A stretch of DNA of 64,000 nucleotides from DASUPK01 sp963695675 (GCA_963695675.1 CAVOGY010000002.1:124001-188000), one strand, 5' to 3'. Positions 41,137-49,407 are shown, numbered from the stretch's first letter. The notes: generated by a model not told the origin, from the letters alone. Made by a program: numbers and translations.

Positions 41137-41574
41137 ATGAAGAAGCTAATCGTTCTCGCACTGTCAACGGGGTTGCTGGTATGGGTCCTCGGGGTTGGCG
41201 CGAATAGCGCTGACGCTGCCTGTTCGACCAAATGTCTCACCAAGAAGATCAACAAACTGCAGAGCCAGGTTGGGGCCCTCAATGCGCAGGTCCAGAGCCT
41301 CAACACGCAGGTCCAGACACTCAACACGGACAACGCCTGCATCCAAAGAGCGTCGGTGACTCAGTACTTCGGCTACAACTACACCACCCCGTCCAGCTCG
41401 TTCAATACGACTGCGCTGGACTTCACCGAGCCAGGAGACCCGATTGATGCTTGGCTGCTGGCAATACCGCCAGGAACCTGCGGGACGGCCACGTCTAGGA
41501 CCGCTGGTGCCAGCCACGCGACGGGTGCTTTCCAGCCCTGGCAGCCAGCCGGCTCACCCCAAACGAAGCACTAG
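41137..41574 (+). CDS. Secreted coiled-coil protein
   Basis: A 145-residue exported protein. Signal peptide MKKLIVLALSTGLLVWVLGV ends near NSADAA. A short coiled coil follows with heptads LNAQVQSLNTQVQTLNTDN between two cysteine sites (CSTKCLTKK and NACIQ), then VTQYFGYNYTTPSSSFNTTA and a low-complexity end. The coiled coil may trimerise a small extracellular domain. Strong GGGGAGG before the ATG. Not recognised. Confidence 0.7.
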   Translation: MKKLIVLALSTGLLVWVLGVGANSADAACSTKCLTKKINKLQSQVGALNAQVQSLNTQVQTLNTDNACIQRASVTQYFGYNYTTPSSSFNTTALDFTEPGDPIDAWLLAIPPGTCGTATSRTAGASHATGAFQPWQPAGSPQTKH

Positions 41575-41603
41575 GTTGAAGACACATTAGGCCCGCATGC
41601 CTC

Positions 41604-41629
41604 GGGAGGCCCGCTTCGGCGGGCCTCCC
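41604..41629 (+). terminator. Rho-independent-type hairpin with TTCG loop
   Basis: GGGAGGCCCGC, loop TTCG, GCGGGCCTCCC: a perfect eleven-base-pair stem with an extra-stable tetraloop, 30 bases after the preceding stop. No T-run. Confidence 0.75.
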
Positions 41630-41719
41630 CGACGCCCACGGCGATGGTTCGCGGCTGTGCGAAGCTCGGTCTCGGATCGCGCAGATCGAGCCGACGCTAG
41701 CGGGGGATACTGCCTGGCG

Positions 41720-42364
41720 ATGTCGGAGGAGAACCTGGAGCTCGACCACGTACTGCTCGCGGTGGCCGACCTGGATGCGGCCGCGCGCGAGATAGAAGCG
41801 CGGTACGGCCTGACTTCGGTCGAGGGTGGCCGTCACCCCGGGTGGGGCACGGCCAACCGAATCGTGCCGCTCGGCGAGACCTATCTCGAGTTGATCACCG
41901 TCATCGACGAGGCCGAGGCGGCGCAGAGCCGGTTTGGGAGCTGGGTCGCCGCTGCGCAGCCCGCCCTCGCCCGACCGCTCGGCTGGGCTGTCCGCACCAA
42001 TGCGCTCGACGATGTCGCCGGCCGACTCGGCCTTGCGGTGAGCGCCAACTCGAGGGCCACCCAAAGCGGCCAACTCCTACGCTGGCGGGTTGCCGGTATC
42101 GAGCAGGCCGTCGCCGAGCCGTTGGTCCCCATCATCATCGAGTGGGGGCCGGGGACGCCCCTACCAGGCCGCTCCCCGACCGCCCACCCGGCGGGCCGCG
42201 TGAAGATCGCAAAGCTGCAGCTGACCGGAGACGAGGATCGCGTCGCGGCCTGGCTCGGCACTCACCATCTGCCGATCGAGGTGCGACCGGGTACTCCCGG
42301 CCTCGTGAGCATCACCCTCACCGGACCGGCAGACGAGATCGTGATCGACGCCCGGCATCTGTAG
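41720..42364 (+). CDS. Glyoxalase-like domain protein with SnoaL-type head
   Basis: A 214-residue protein of the glyoxalase-3-like/VOC superfamily: LDHVLLAVADLDAAAREIEA, HPGWGTANRIVPLGETYLEL and ITVIDEAEAAQSRFG are characteristic of the family that has one such half followed by a diverged second half. The first six residues MSEENL, the upstream GATACTGCCTGGCG and the ATGTCGGAGGAGAAC are those of a SnoaL head, so this gene has taken over that translation start. Substrate unknown. Confidence 0.78.
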   Translation: MSEENLELDHVLLAVADLDAAAREIEARYGLTSVEGGRHPGWGTANRIVPLGETYLELITVIDEAEAAQSRFGSWVAAAQPALARPLGWAVRTNALDDVAGRLGLAVSANSRATQSGQLLRWRVAGIEQAVAEPLVPIIIEWGPGTPLPGRSPTAHPAGRVKIAKLQLTGDEDRVAAWLGTHHLPIEVRPGTPGLVSITLTGPADEIVIDARHL

Positions 42365-42395
42365 CCGACGCGAGGGCCGCGTTAGCATCGCCGCG

Positions 42396-43292
42396 ATGCA
42401 CCACATGCGCGTGCTTCGTCCCGCCGCAGGCATTTTCGCCTTCTACGACGGGCGCGTCGATGGCTATCGCTTCGCGCAGGGCTCGAACTGGGTGGACGAT
42501 GGAGCGCTCTCGCTCGGGATCGCGAACTACGCCGTGGTGGCTGATGGCGAGGCGCTCGTGTACGACACGCACGTCTCGGTCGAGCATGCGCGCTACGTCC
42601 GCGAGGTCCTCGAGGAGGAGGGCGTGAGTAAGTTCACCGTGGTTCTCAGCCACTGGCACCTCGATCACGTCGCCGGCACCGCGGCCTTCCGTGACTGCGA
42701 GGTCATCGCCTCCGAGCGCACCAACGAACTGCTGACGCGCTTTAAGCCCACGATCGAGGCGGGAGAACACGAGGGACCGCCCGGGATCGACCCGCTGGTC
42801 TTGCCCACCCGGGTCTTCCGCGACCGGCTGCAACTCACAGTCGGGCGGACTCGGGTCGAGCTGATCCACACCGACATCCACAGTGACGATGCGGCGGTTG
42901 CCTGGCTGCCAGAGCAGAGGCTGCTCCTCTGCGGGGACACGATGGAGGACACGATCACCTACGTGGATGAGCCGGAAAGCCTCGAGGTACACCTCGAGAA
43001 TCTCGACCGGCTCCGGCAGCTCGGTCCGGATCGCATCCTGCCCAACCATGGTGATCCCTCGGTGATCGCGAGAGGTGGCTACTCACAGGACCTGATTGCC
43101 GCGACAGAGCACTACATCCGTGCCCTGCGGCGTTGCCGAAGGGACCCGGATCAGAGGAACATCGGCCTCAGGGATCTGATCGCAGATTCGCTCGAGGCCG
43201 GATCCGTCCACTACTTCGCCCCCTATGAGGCTGTCCATCAGGAGAACCTCGCAACCATGCTTCGGCTGCCCGTCCGGCATTCTCCAAGGTAG
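42396..43292 (+). CDS. Metallo-beta-lactamase fold hydrolase
   Basis: A 298-residue MBL-fold enzyme with the metal motif SHWHLDHVAGTAAF (H-x-H-x-D-H), further ligands in IHTDIHSDDAAVAWLPEQRL, LLCGDTMEDTITY and ILPNHGDPSV. The fold serves many hydrolases (glyoxalase II, lactonases, quorum quenching), and nothing here fixes the substrate. Two bases separate its stop from the sixA-like gene, and it follows the glyoxalase-like gene by 31 bases, so the three may form an operon. Confidence 0.87.
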   Translation: MHHMRVLRPAAGIFAFYDGRVDGYRFAQGSNWVDDGALSLGIANYAVVADGEALVYDTHVSVEHARYVREVLEEEGVSKFTVVLSHWHLDHVAGTAAFRDCEVIASERTNELLTRFKPTIEAGEHEGPPGIDPLVLPTRVFRDRLQLTVGRTRVELIHTDIHSDDAAVAWLPEQRLLLCGDTMEDTITYVDEPESLEVHLENLDRLRQLGPDRILPNHGDPSVIARGGYSQDLIAATEHYIRALRRCRRDPDQRNIGLRDLIADSLEAGSVHYFAPYEAVHQENLATMLRLPVRHSPR

Positions 43293-43294
43293 GA

Positions 43295-43816
43295 ATGAAA
43301 CGGCTCTATCTCCTGCGCCACGCTAAGTCGAGCTGGGACGATCCGACGCTTGCCGACCACGACCGGCCACTTGCGCCTCGCGGTCGCCGCGCCGCCAATG
43401 TCATGGCGGAGCACCTACGGCGGAAGGGGATCATGCCCGAGCTGGTGCTGTGCTCGCCATCCAGGCGCACCCGCCAGACGCTGAAACGGCTCGCGCCGGG
43501 GCTGGGGAAGGACGCCGATGTGCAGATCGAGCCCGAGCTCTACGCGGCCACGGCACGCGACCTCCTCGAGGTGCTGCAGGGGGTGCCGGACGAGGTCGAG
43601 TCCGTGATGCTGATCGGCCACAACCCCGGGATCCAGGATCTCGCCCTGAGCCTCGCCAGCGCCGGCTCTGAGATCCCGCGATTGAGGAGCAAGTTTCCGA
43701 CCGCGGCGCTGGCAACGCTGGAGCTCAACGGAACCTGGCGCGAGCTGGCGCCCGGAAGCGCCGAGCTGGTGTCCTTCGTGAAGCCGAAGGAGCTCTCGCG
43801 CGGCGCGGCGGGATAG
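43295..43816 (+). CDS. SixA-type histidine phosphatase
   Basis: A 173-residue branch-2 histidine phosphatase. The phosphohistidine motif LYLLRHAKSSW opens the protein, CSPSRRTRQTL carries the second arginine, and MLIGHNPGIQDLAL the second catalytic histidine. SixA in E. coli dephosphorylates histidine phosphotransfer domains; homologues in actinobacteria have various small substrates. Coupled to the MBL gene upstream. Confidence 0.9.
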   Translation: MKRLYLLRHAKSSWDDPTLADHDRPLAPRGRRAANVMAEHLRRKGIMPELVLCSPSRRTRQTLKRLAPGLGKDADVQIEPELYAATARDLLEVLQGVPDEVESVMLIGHNPGIQDLALSLASAGSEIPRLRSKFPTAALATLELNGTWRELAPGSAELVSFVKPKELSRGAAG

Positions 43817-43906
43817 AAGTCAGCGGGTACGTCAAGGTGACCGGAGGTGCGGGGCGCGGTGTGCTGCTTTTACGCGAACGTAGTCGCGAGGCTTCTGCGG
43901 GAGAAA

Positions 43907-43930
43907 AGCCGCTTTGCATGGAAAGCGACA
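43907..43930 (+). repeat. Dispersed hairpin repeat, copy 8
   Basis: GCCGCTTTGCATGGAAAGCG, followed by ACACTTTCGCTC and GCGAGATACTGC ahead of a SnoaL-like gene. Same leader order as at 38648. Confidence 0.7.
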
Positions 43931-43963
43931 CTTTCGCTCTGTCGCGAGATACTGCATAGGGCG

Positions 43964-44368
43964 GTGTCGAAGGAGAACGTCGAGGCGACTAAGCGCGCTG
44001 TTGCGGCTCTCAACCGGGGAGACGTTGAGGGCGTGGGGGAGCTCTACGCGCCAGATGCCGTGCTGCAAGACCTGCAGAACGCTCCTGATCAGCCGATGAC
44101 GGTTGAGGGCGTTCAGGCGATTCGACAGAACCTCAACCTGTGGGCCGCCGCCTTCGACGAGCTGCGCGTTGACATCGAGGAATACATCGACGGCCCGAAC
44201 GCCGTGATCTGCGCGGCGCATTGGCAGGGGCAAGGTAAGACGAGTGGCATCTCGATTGATGTCCACCAGTTCGACCTCTACGAGTTCCGCGAGGGAAGGG
44301 TCGTCCGAGCGGTCCTCGGCTTCAGATCCAAGAACGAGGCCCTCGAAGCCGCCGGGCTGCGGGAGTAG
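43964..44368 (+). CDS. SnoaL-like (NTF2-fold) protein
   Basis: A complete 134-residue member with a GTG start: VSKENVEATKRAVAALNRGD, VEGVGELYAPDAVLQDLQNA, EYIDGPNAVICAAHWQGQGK and the tail NEALEAAGLRE. The conserved pattern VxFxDxYEFREGRVVR at the end of the domain is typical of SnoaL-like proteins. It is preceded by the hairpin repeat and the GATACTGC leader. After the stop comes GCGGTAG, a decayed form of the GCGATG junction. Confidence 0.85.
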   Translation: MSKENVEATKRAVAALNRGDVEGVGELYAPDAVLQDLQNAPDQPMTVEGVQAIRQNLNLWAAAFDELRVDIEEYIDGPNAVICAAHWQGQGKTSGISIDVHQFDLYEFREGRVVRAVLGFRSKNEALEAAGLRE

Positions 44369-44649
44369 GCGGTAGAGCTACCAACTGGCCGCGAGCCATG
44401 CACCGCTCGGTGAGGCGGACTTAGCGGAGTAAGCTGCTTGTAGCTGGCCCTGCGGCCAACAGGTTCTAGCCCAAGAGCGGTACCGAGCCAACACGCGAAC
44501 AACGCGGCGAGGTAACCCCCCTCTTTGGCGACAGGACCGACTGCGGGGCCAGTCGCTTTGGGGAGCCAACCAGAGGGGCGGTCAGGGGCGGCCTCGACCG
44601 TGGGCCAGGTTTAGCCGGACGCTTCCCTCCGCGAGATACTGCGTGGGCG
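44369..44649. other. Non-coding gap
   Basis: No gene recognised in 280 bases. The last 20 bases (CGCGAGATACTGCGTGGGCG) are the SnoaL leader. Confidence 0.5.
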
Positions 44650-44748
44650 ATGTCGGAGGAGAACGTGGAGATCGTGCGGCGCGCCATCGAAGCGTGGAAC
44701 CAGCGAGACCTGCCGACGATGAAGGCCTTGATTCGTTTCTCGCTATGA
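44650..44748 (+). pseudogene. SnoaL-like head remnant
   Basis: Reads MSEENVEIVRRAIEAWNQRD then LPTMKALIRFSL and a stop. The first 25 residues are family-typical; the rest of the gene is gone. Confidence 0.7.
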
Positions 44749-44799
44749 CCCTCCCAGGATCCGCGAGATCAGTCCGGGGACCGTCGAAGGGGCGCGCCC

Positions 44800-45177
44800 T
44801 CAGCCCCCCAGCTCGAGCAGCTCGATCCTGTAGCCGTCGGGGTCCCTGACGAAGCAGAGCCGCGAGCCGCCCTCGCGGATTCGATAAGGGGGCTTCTCCG
44901 GCTCGATCCCCATCTCCTTGAGATGCTCGAGCGTTGCGTCCAGGTCGTCGACCGTGAGCGCTACGTGACCGTAGGCCGTGCCCAGCTCGTAGCCGTCGAC
45001 GCCGTAGTTATGGGTCAGCTCGAGCTCGGGGAGATCCTCACCCGGCACGCCCATGAAGATGTTGGTCGCCTCGTCGCGGATCGGCACCTCGCGGCGTTTC
45101 TCGAGCCCCAGGGCCTCGTAGAAGGCGACCGAGCGCTTGGGATCGGTGATTCGGTAGCAGGTGTGGATCAGCCGCAC
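44800..45177 (-). CDS. Glyoxalase I/VOC family lyase
   Basis: A 125-residue VOC protein close to lactoylglutathione lyase: LIHTCYRITDPKRSVAFYEA (metal histidine), LELTHNYGVDGYELGTAYGH (metal glutamate and the second-half histidine) and RDPDGYRIELLELGG (metal glutamate). Actinobacteria mostly lack glutathione, so a mycothiol adduct or another substrate is likely. The GTG at 45175-45177 was chosen because the longer frame runs into a tRNA fragment. Confidence 0.88.
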   Translation of the reverse strand: MRLIHTCYRITDPKRSVAFYEALGLEKRREVPIRDEATNIFMGVPGEDLPELELTHNYGVDGYELGTAYGHVALTVDDLDATLEHLKEMGIEPEKPPYRIREGGSRLCFVRDPDGYRIELLELGG

Positions 45178-45193
45178 GGCGCGAACTCTATTA

Positions 45194-45231
45194 GCGCGGG
45201 CGGGATTCGAACCCGCGACCTTCGGCTTATG
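45194..45231 (-). repeat. tRNA 3'-half fragment (Met-like)
   Basis: On the minus strand CATAAGCCGAAGGTCGCGGG and TTCGAATCCCGCCCGCGC form an anticodon CAT, half an anticodon stem, a full T arm and one acceptor strand. No 5' half pairs with it. It is the kind of scar left by an element that used a tRNA as attachment site. Confidence 0.6.
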
Positions 45232-45247
45232 CGGCAACTGGGGGTTT

Positions 45248-46522
45248 TTAGCGGGAGTCGCGGGCCGCGGCGGTGAAGATGGATTTCGCCATCAACGAGG
45301 ACTCAGCGGCGGAGCGCGTCTCGTTCACCTCGGCTCGCACGGCGCGCACCTCGGCGTCGCCGGGAGCGGCGGCCGCGGCGAACTCGGCGAGATGTCCGGC
45401 GAGACGAAGCTCGCCTTTCGATGCCAGCTCCCTGGCCCGGCGGGCCAATTCGGATGCACCGCCCGCGAGCGCGGCGATCTCTTGGGCCAGCTCGCTCGTG
45501 CGCGCGGGCTTCAGGTCGGCGGGGTCAAGGTCATACCAGCCGCCGTAGGCGCGCCAGACGCTGCGTACGATGAACTCCGGATCGTCGTAGATCGGCCGCA
45601 GATAGGGCTTCTCGAGCAGTTCCGCAGGTGCCCGAACCTCATGCAGGATCTCGTTGAGAGGGGCGTCCTCGTTCATCAGCCGCACGGTCTCGTCGTGCAG
45701 ATGCTCGAGCAGCGCGGCAGTGTCGTCAAGGATTGCTCGCACTCGATCGGCGCCTACCACCGGGAGGCCGTGCCCGGGCAGCAGGGCCTCGGCGCCGAGG
45801 GCGGACATCTCACGCAGCGCTGCCGCCCATTCCCGCGGATAACGTTGGACCTTCTGCGGGTTGCCCGCGTTGGGCACACACCAGATGATCAGATCGCCCG
45901 AGCAGAGTACCCGCCGGCCGGGGACCCACGTCCAGGTGTGGTCGTCCGTCTCGCCCTTCGCATGATGGAGCTCGAAGCGCTCGCCCCCCACCTCGAGTTC
46001 GACCTGGTCGCGGTAGGTCTCGTCCGGGTACCTGTACTCGGTCGGCCAGGGAACGGGGACGCCGAACTGGCGCGAGTTGATTGCGCTGTTGTATCCCGCG
46101 GTGAGCTTGTAGCGGTCGAAGCGAGCCGGGACGTTCTCATGAGCCACCACCCTCGGCGGCGTCCAGCCTTTGTCCCTCGCGTCCTGTTCGAACGGACCTA
46201 CCCCGAGGACGTGGTCGATGTGGCCGTGGGAGAAGATCGTGGTGTCGAGCCGCGCCGGTGACCATGCCCGGATCATCCGGTGGATGTCTGCTGCCGAGTA
46301 GGACGCGCCGCTGTCGACGCAGACCAGTCCTTCGGTGGTTTCGAAGGCGCTGACGTTGGCGAACGAGTTGACGAACGCGGTGCCCGAGCCGATCTCGACC
46401 AGCTCGCCACGAGGGACAAACGGATTGACGGCCTTCTCATTGCCCGGATGCTCGGACGAGGGAGGCCCGGCGACGTCGAGGTCGCCGCTCCATAGCCTGT
46501 CAGCGAGTTCCAAGAGGTCCAC
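45248..46522 (-). CDS. Metallo-beta-lactamase fold alkylsulfatase-like hydrolase
   Basis: A 424-residue protein with the N-terminal MBL domain (IFSHGHIDHVLGVGPFEQDA; further ligands in HHAKGETDDHTWTWVPGRR and VLCSGDLIIWCV) and a helical C-terminal dimerisation domain (VWRAYGGWYDLDPADLKPAR). The domain order is that of linear alkylsulfatases (SdsA1-like), but the C-terminal SCP2-like domain of those enzymes is missing, so a different substrate is possible. Start ATG at 46520-46522. Confidence 0.85.
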   Translation of the reverse strand: MDLLELADRLWSGDLDVAGPPSSEHPGNEKAVNPFVPRGELVEIGSGTAFVNSFANVSAFETTEGLVCVDSGASYSAADIHRMIRAWSPARLDTTIFSHGHIDHVLGVGPFEQDARDKGWTPPRVVAHENVPARFDRYKLTAGYNSAINSRQFGVPVPWPTEYRYPDETYRDQVELEVGGERFELHHAKGETDDHTWTWVPGRRVLCSGDLIIWCVPNAGNPQKVQRYPREWAAALREMSALGAEALLPGHGLPVVGADRVRAILDDTAALLEHLHDETVRLMNEDAPLNEILHEVRAPAELLEKPYLRPIYDDPEFIVRSVWRAYGGWYDLDPADLKPARTSELAQEIAALAGGASELARRARELASKGELRLAGHLAEFAAAAAPGDAEVRAVRAEVNETRSAAESSLMAKSIFTAAARDSR

Positions 46523-46620
46523 GGAGGCAACCTACAGACGCTGCGTTCCCATTCCGACCGCGTCCGGGATACGGTTGCACGCAAGGGAGATCACTTGGGA
46601 AACACACAGGAGGTACTCGC

Positions 46621-47250
46621 ATGAAATCCCAGCGCCTGGCGCCGCTCAGCGGAATCGCCTTCGTCGTACTGGTCGCCGTCGGCTTCATCGCCGTCGGCGG
46701 CAATACGCCGGACGTCAACGACACACCGACCAAGATCACCAGCTACTGGGCCGATCACCACGACAAGCAGGTCGTTGCCGCGATCCTGGTGGCCCTCGGC
46801 GCGGTCTTCCTGGCGATCTTTACCGCCTCCCTCCGCGATCGCATGCGAGGTGCCCGCGGCGAAGGAGGGCTATGGCAGAACCTCATCCTGATTGGCGGCG
46901 GTGCCAGCGTTGCGGGATTCCTGGTCGCCGTCGGGTTTCATGTCGCTCTCGCCGACGGTGGCGACCACCACTTCAGCGCCGACGCGATGGTGGCGCTGAA
47001 CGCGCTGGACAACGACAGCTTCTTCGCCTTCGCCATACCGCTCGCCATCATGCTGCTCGGCGCCGCCGGGGCGACGCTCAAAGTAGGAGTGCTGCCCAGG
47101 TGGCTCGGGTGGACGGCGCTGGTGCTCGCGATTGCCGGCTTCACCCCCCTTGGCTTCATATCCTTCGGTTTGACCGGCATCTGGATCATCATCGCGGGGA
47201 TCCTGCTCTCCCAGCGCGCCGCTCCGGCCAGCACCACAACAACCGCCTAG
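46621..47250 (+). CDS. Integral membrane protein
   Basis: A 209-residue protein with about six hydrophobic helices: near residues 8-27, 50-70, 87-108, 132-150, 155-172 and 176-195. The extracellular loop between helices 1 and 2 reads GGNTPDVNDTPTKITSYWAD. It resembles uncharacterised actinobacterial DUF4386-like membrane proteins, but I am not certain of the family. Good ACAGGAGG upstream of the ATG. No operon partner. Confidence 0.7.
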   Translation: MKSQRLAPLSGIAFVVLVAVGFIAVGGNTPDVNDTPTKITSYWADHHDKQVVAAILVALGAVFLAIFTASLRDRMRGARGEGGLWQNLILIGGGASVAGFLVAVGFHVALADGGDHHFSADAMVALNALDNDSFFAFAIPLAIMLLGAAGATLKVGVLPRWLGWTALVLAIAGFTPLGFISFGLTGIWIIIAGILLSQRAAPASTTTTA

Positions 47251-47411
47251 ACGTCAACACATAGCGGCTGGAACTCCTGCGGTCGGGGGGCGGCGCGCCA
47301 AACCTGAGGAAGAATCTCAGGCTACGCGGCGGGACCCCGGCCCGTGCCCGGCGGTAAATCGCTGTAGGTCGCGGGGAAGTCCTGGTTCAATCTACGGGGG
47401 TGCTTGGCCAC

Positions 47412-48660
47412 TTAGGGCGGGGACGGTTCAGGCTCTGGGGAAACGGGGCTCGGGCCGTCCAGCAGCCCCAGCCTCTCAGCAAGCCAACCGGCCGGGAGCG
47501 CCTGCAGGATCAGCGTCATGATGATCGCCAGCGCGACGACGCTCGCGTAGGTATCGATGTTCGGGACGCCAAGCCCCGCCAGGACTCCCACAAGAGCCGC
47601 CGGCACGACCCCGGTCTCGCGCGTCCAGCAAAGAAACGCGATCTCGCGCGATGTCCAGGCTCCGCGCCGGTCCGGTCTGGTACAGGCGAGCACCGCCAGT
47701 GGCCGAGCGACGAGGAGTAACGCCCCGATCACAGCAAGCGCCGGGAGCAGATTGTCCCCGAGCACTACCGAAGGGGATGTTCGCACCCAAGACCAAGAAG
47801 ACGAAGAACGTGACCAGGTCGGCTGAATTGGCGGCAAAACGCCGCATCTCCCGCTCGTGCTCCTGTCGCATCCCCAGTCCCAAATGCTCCATGTTCGCCG
47901 CAATCAGCCCGGCGAGAAAGGCGCCCAGGTAACCGCTGCCTCCCGCCGAGTCGAGCGAGAAGTAGCTGATCGTGACGACCATCAGCGCCGCCGCCCCGGA
48001 TGACTCGCGCCAGATCCCGGCGCGACGGCTCGAGACCGTGGCGGAGAGGAGCACACCGGCCACGACGCCGATGACGGTGCTGATCGCGAGGTTGCCCAGA
48101 AAGTCCAGGACGGGCGTCCCCACGGAGCTGTCGCCACTCAACAGAACGCCCGCGAGCGCCAGCGCGAGCACCGCCCCGGTGGGATCGTTGAAGGCGGACT
48201 CCGCCACCACCGTCTCGGCCACCTTCGGCCTGAGGCGGGAGCGGATGAACAGCGGTATCAGGATGGCGGGATCGGTGGGCGATAGCACTGCCCCCATCAG
48301 CAGCGCAGCGGTCCAGGACAGTCCGAAGGCGAGATGGGCAGCCGCGCCGGTGACGGCCGCCGTCAGGATCACTCCCGGGAGGATGAGCAGCCCGAGCCCG
48401 ACCCATACCTGGCGGAGGACGCTGAACGACAGGTTGAGCCCTCCGTAGAAGAGGATCATCGAGACGCCGAGGGTGAAGATGAGCTGCGCGCCGAGCGAGT
48501 CGAGCGGCACCTCGATCACGTCGAGTATCGAGGGGCCGAGAAGGGCGCCGAAGAGGACGAGCAACAGGATCTCGGGAATCCGAGCCAGGCTGGCAAGGAA
48601 GCGCGCCGCCAGTGCCGCGCTCAGCATCAGGCTGAGCGTCAGAAGCACGTCGCGGGTCAC
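47412..48660 (-). CDS. Sodium/proton antiporter (CPA1/NhaP-like), one frameshift
   Basis: A cation:proton antiporter with about twelve helices. LIFTLGVSMILFYGGLNLSF, MGAVLSPTDPAILIPLF (TDP motif) and VAESAFNDPTGAVLALALAG (the ND pair that binds cation) define the CPA1 fold. The frame breaks at about 47770: FFVFLVLGANIPF continues in the next frame as VVLGDNLLPALAVIGALLLV and ends after WLAERLGLLDGP. One G too many at a GG doublet explains it, and removing it makes 416 codons. Probably sequence error. Its ATG overlaps the stop of the sensor-like gene by four bases. Confidence 0.8.
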
Positions 48661-49340
48661 AACTCCTCGCCGCCCTCCGGTTCGCGAGCCGTGGTTGGGC
48701 GCGTCCGGCGCTCCTCCTCGAGCGCCATACGTGCGACATCGTTCGCCGTGAACAGCAGCAGGACGATCACCAGTGCCGCACCCAGCGCCACCGCGATCAT
48801 CCGGCGGCGGGCCGTGTCACGTGCGTCGTTGAACGCGCGGTTTGCGTCCTCAGCGAGCTGGGCCTCGTACGAGGCAAGGCGTTCGGCGGCGGCCGCCATC
48901 GCCTCGAAGCGCACCAGCTCGGGCCCGAGGAGGATTGCCTTCGTCCGCTGGACGTCGCCCGCCTGGAGAGCGCGCCAAGCCACCACATCGAGGGCCATGA
49001 AACGGTCGAACCCGGACTGAAGACTGCCGAGCAGCGAGCGTTCGCGCGGCTGCGTGAAGGTGTGTGCGGCCTGCTCGAGATTCCGCCGTAGCTCGGCCGC
49101 CGAGCGGACGAATCGCGGCCGCGAGCGCCCGTCGTCGTAACCGTAGGCCGTCTGCCAGCCGTTCATGTCGGTCACCCCGAACTTGAGCTCCCGCGCCAGC
49201 GCCTCGTCCTTGGCACGGGCATCGACGGCATCGAAGCTGTCGCCCATCTCACCCATGCCGTGAAGTGCAACCGCCGTGGTGGCGAGTGGGCCGAGGATCG
49301 TGAGCAGGATGGCCGTGTAGAGCTTTGCGCGGATCGTCAT
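48657..49340 (-). CDS. Orphan four-helix-bundle sensor-like membrane protein
   Basis: A 227-residue protein with an N-terminal helix (LYTAILLTILGPLATTAVAL), an extracytoplasmic helical domain of about 155 residues (ELKFGVTDMNGWQTAYGYDD, PRERSLLGSLQSGFDRFMAL) and a second transmembrane helix (MIAVALGAALVIVLLLFTAN). This is the layout of ligand-binding parts of chemoreceptors and histidine kinases, but there is no HAMP, kinase or methyl-accepting domain after it. The overlap with the antiporter gene suggests it senses for, or sits with, the transporter. Confidence 0.7.
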   Translation of the reverse strand: MTIRAKLYTAILLTILGPLATTAVALHGMGEMGDSFDAVDARAKDEALARELKFGVTDMNGWQTAYGYDDGRSRPRFVRSAAELRRNLEQAAHTFTQPRERSLLGSLQSGFDRFMALDVVAWRALQAGDVQRTKAILLGPELVRFEAMAAAAERLASYEAQLAEDANRAFNDARDTARRRMIAVALGAALVIVLLLFTANDVARMALEEERRTRPTTAREPEGGEEL

Positions 49341-49407
49341 CGGGCTGGTCCGGTCATGTACGCCCCACCCGGTCTCCTAACGCGATCCATAGAATGCGCG
49401 CGCGAAA

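Noticed and set aside
18317..43930. CRISPR-like interpretation of the dispersed hairpin repeats
   Set aside because: Copies are kilobases apart, on both strands and with unequal spacing; no spacer array or cas genes are present.
44800..45237. Longer glyoxalase frame starting PHKPKVAGSNPARAN
   Set aside because: The N-terminal extension is translated from a tRNA fragment; the peptide VAGSNPARA is a known artefact of reading through a T arm.
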